A stretch of DNA of 64,000 nucleotides from Candidatus Methylophosphatis haderslevensis (GTDB lineage Bacteria > Pseudomonadota > Gammaproteobacteria > Burkholderiales > Rhodocyclaceae). Below the pieces are notes generated by a model. It was not told the origin of the DNA and made no database searches. It saw only the letters and a list, made by a program, of their open reading frames with translations. Below are positions 63,653-64,000 of the stretch, in pieces (positions within the stretch are counted from its first letter, which is position 1; each line of letters opens with the position of its first letter). The position numbers were made by a program, and so were the translations under genes. The stretch is taken from NCBI GenBank assembly GCA_016711925.1, contig JADJSA010000012.1, forward strand, positions 38,497 through 102,496. The letters run 5' to 3'.

Positions 63653-64000
63653 TTCTTGCCTCGGGTATCGGCACTTGCGTGGTGGTTGATGGGGCCAGCA
63701 TCGATTGTTGTGTGCAAATCATGCCGCCATGCCTCGCAGCCCCCGCATCGGAAGATGGGGGCTACAACACCGCAGCCGACCCGCCCTGCTCCAGCAGAAG
63801 GGCGACCGCTTGCCTGTCGAAGACACGAAAGTTTCGCCGCCAAGCCAGTTGCCCTCGTGGGCCGATGACGCCGTCGGCGAAGTCGCCGCCGGCTTCCAGC
63901 ATGGCCAGGCGGCCTCTGCGGCTGGCGGTTGACCACCAGGTTGGCGGTGTCAGCAAAGGTCCGGATAGCGGTGGCGATGTCAGCCGAATCGAGGCCGTGA
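63635..64000. repeat. VapC-remnant repeat, copy 2
   Basis: Related to 62154-62520. It continues beyond the right edge of the window. A hairpin AGCCCCC/GGGGGCT (63748-63763 area) lies just after the remnant's stop. Confidence 0.7.
63762..64000 (-). pseudogene. VapC-like PIN-domain remnant, copy 2 (runs off the window)
   Basis: Minus-strand reading gives DTANLVVNRQP, LAMLEAGGDFADGVI and GNWLA-type segments matching copy 1, but in three frames, so several indels are present. The 5' end lies outside the window; it may be longer than copy 1. Confidence 0.55.

Overview
The window is about 64 kb of GC-rich chromosomal DNA from a betaproteobacterium. I would guess Rhodocyclales or a close relative, but the order is inferred. 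The evidence is gene order: rsmI/yraN/HIRAN/diaA-gmhA/BON; a complete division and cell-wall (dcw) cluster running mraZ to lpxC; then dciA-M23 peptidase-secA-argJ. Type IV pilin genes with a sigma-54 promoter, an adenosylcobalamin-type LitR/CarH regulator and porin-like proteins fit the same group.

Layout. 1-2.1 kb: ssb behind a LexA-like box, a short porin, and rfaE2 for LPS heptose. 2.1-11.8 kb: a diiron desaturase-like gene and a LitR/CarH-type MerR regulator, facing a ten-gene collinear operon (small secreted protein, glutathione peroxidase, FAD oxidoreductase, DUF1365, cyclopropane-fatty-acid-synthase-like methyltransferase, chalcone-isomerase-like, GPH transporter, DUF3833 lipoprotein, SDR, NTF2-like). 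This looks like a light or oxidative-stress lipid-remodelling regulon. 11.8-17.1 kb: housekeeping genes (BON lipoprotein, SIS isomerase, HIRAN protein, yraN, rsmI, pyrC, DUF3025). 17.2-27.4 kb: rnpB and accessory enzymes and transporters (PhoD phosphatase, HpaB/AbfD-like flavoprotein, CorA-like protein, EamA exporter, alpha/beta hydrolase, DNA polymerase IV, SRPBCC protein). 27.45-29.61 kb: a complete ISL3-family insertion sequence with a divergent passenger ORF and target-site repeats. 29.7-33.1 kb: a membrane protein, a secreted IPT/beta-helix protein and a lipoprotein. 33.5-52.4 kb: the dcw cluster behind MraZ boxes. 52.6-60.0 kb: dciA, M23 peptidase, secA, an ABC exporter and argJ. 60.7-62.1 kb: pilA and a TfpZ-like accessory gene. 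62.2-64 kb: a toxin-antitoxin patch with one vapBC pair, a truncated antitoxin and two related VapC remnants.

The sequence carries many single-base indels, about one per 4 kb, in short homopolymers. They break conserved and essential genes (rfaE2, gpx, ftsW, murG, murC, murB, secA, pilA and others). Both halves of each gene are intact in sequence, so I annotate them as whole genes with probable sequencing errors.

Most notable are: the litR intergenic region, with two copies of a TTGTC-N3-GACAA operator around overlapping divergent promoters; a Lys-rich leader peptide, hairpin and intrinsic terminator upstream of an ABC exporter, which looks like an attenuator; a dispersed imperfect-palindrome repeat family; and the ISL3 element with its passenger gene.
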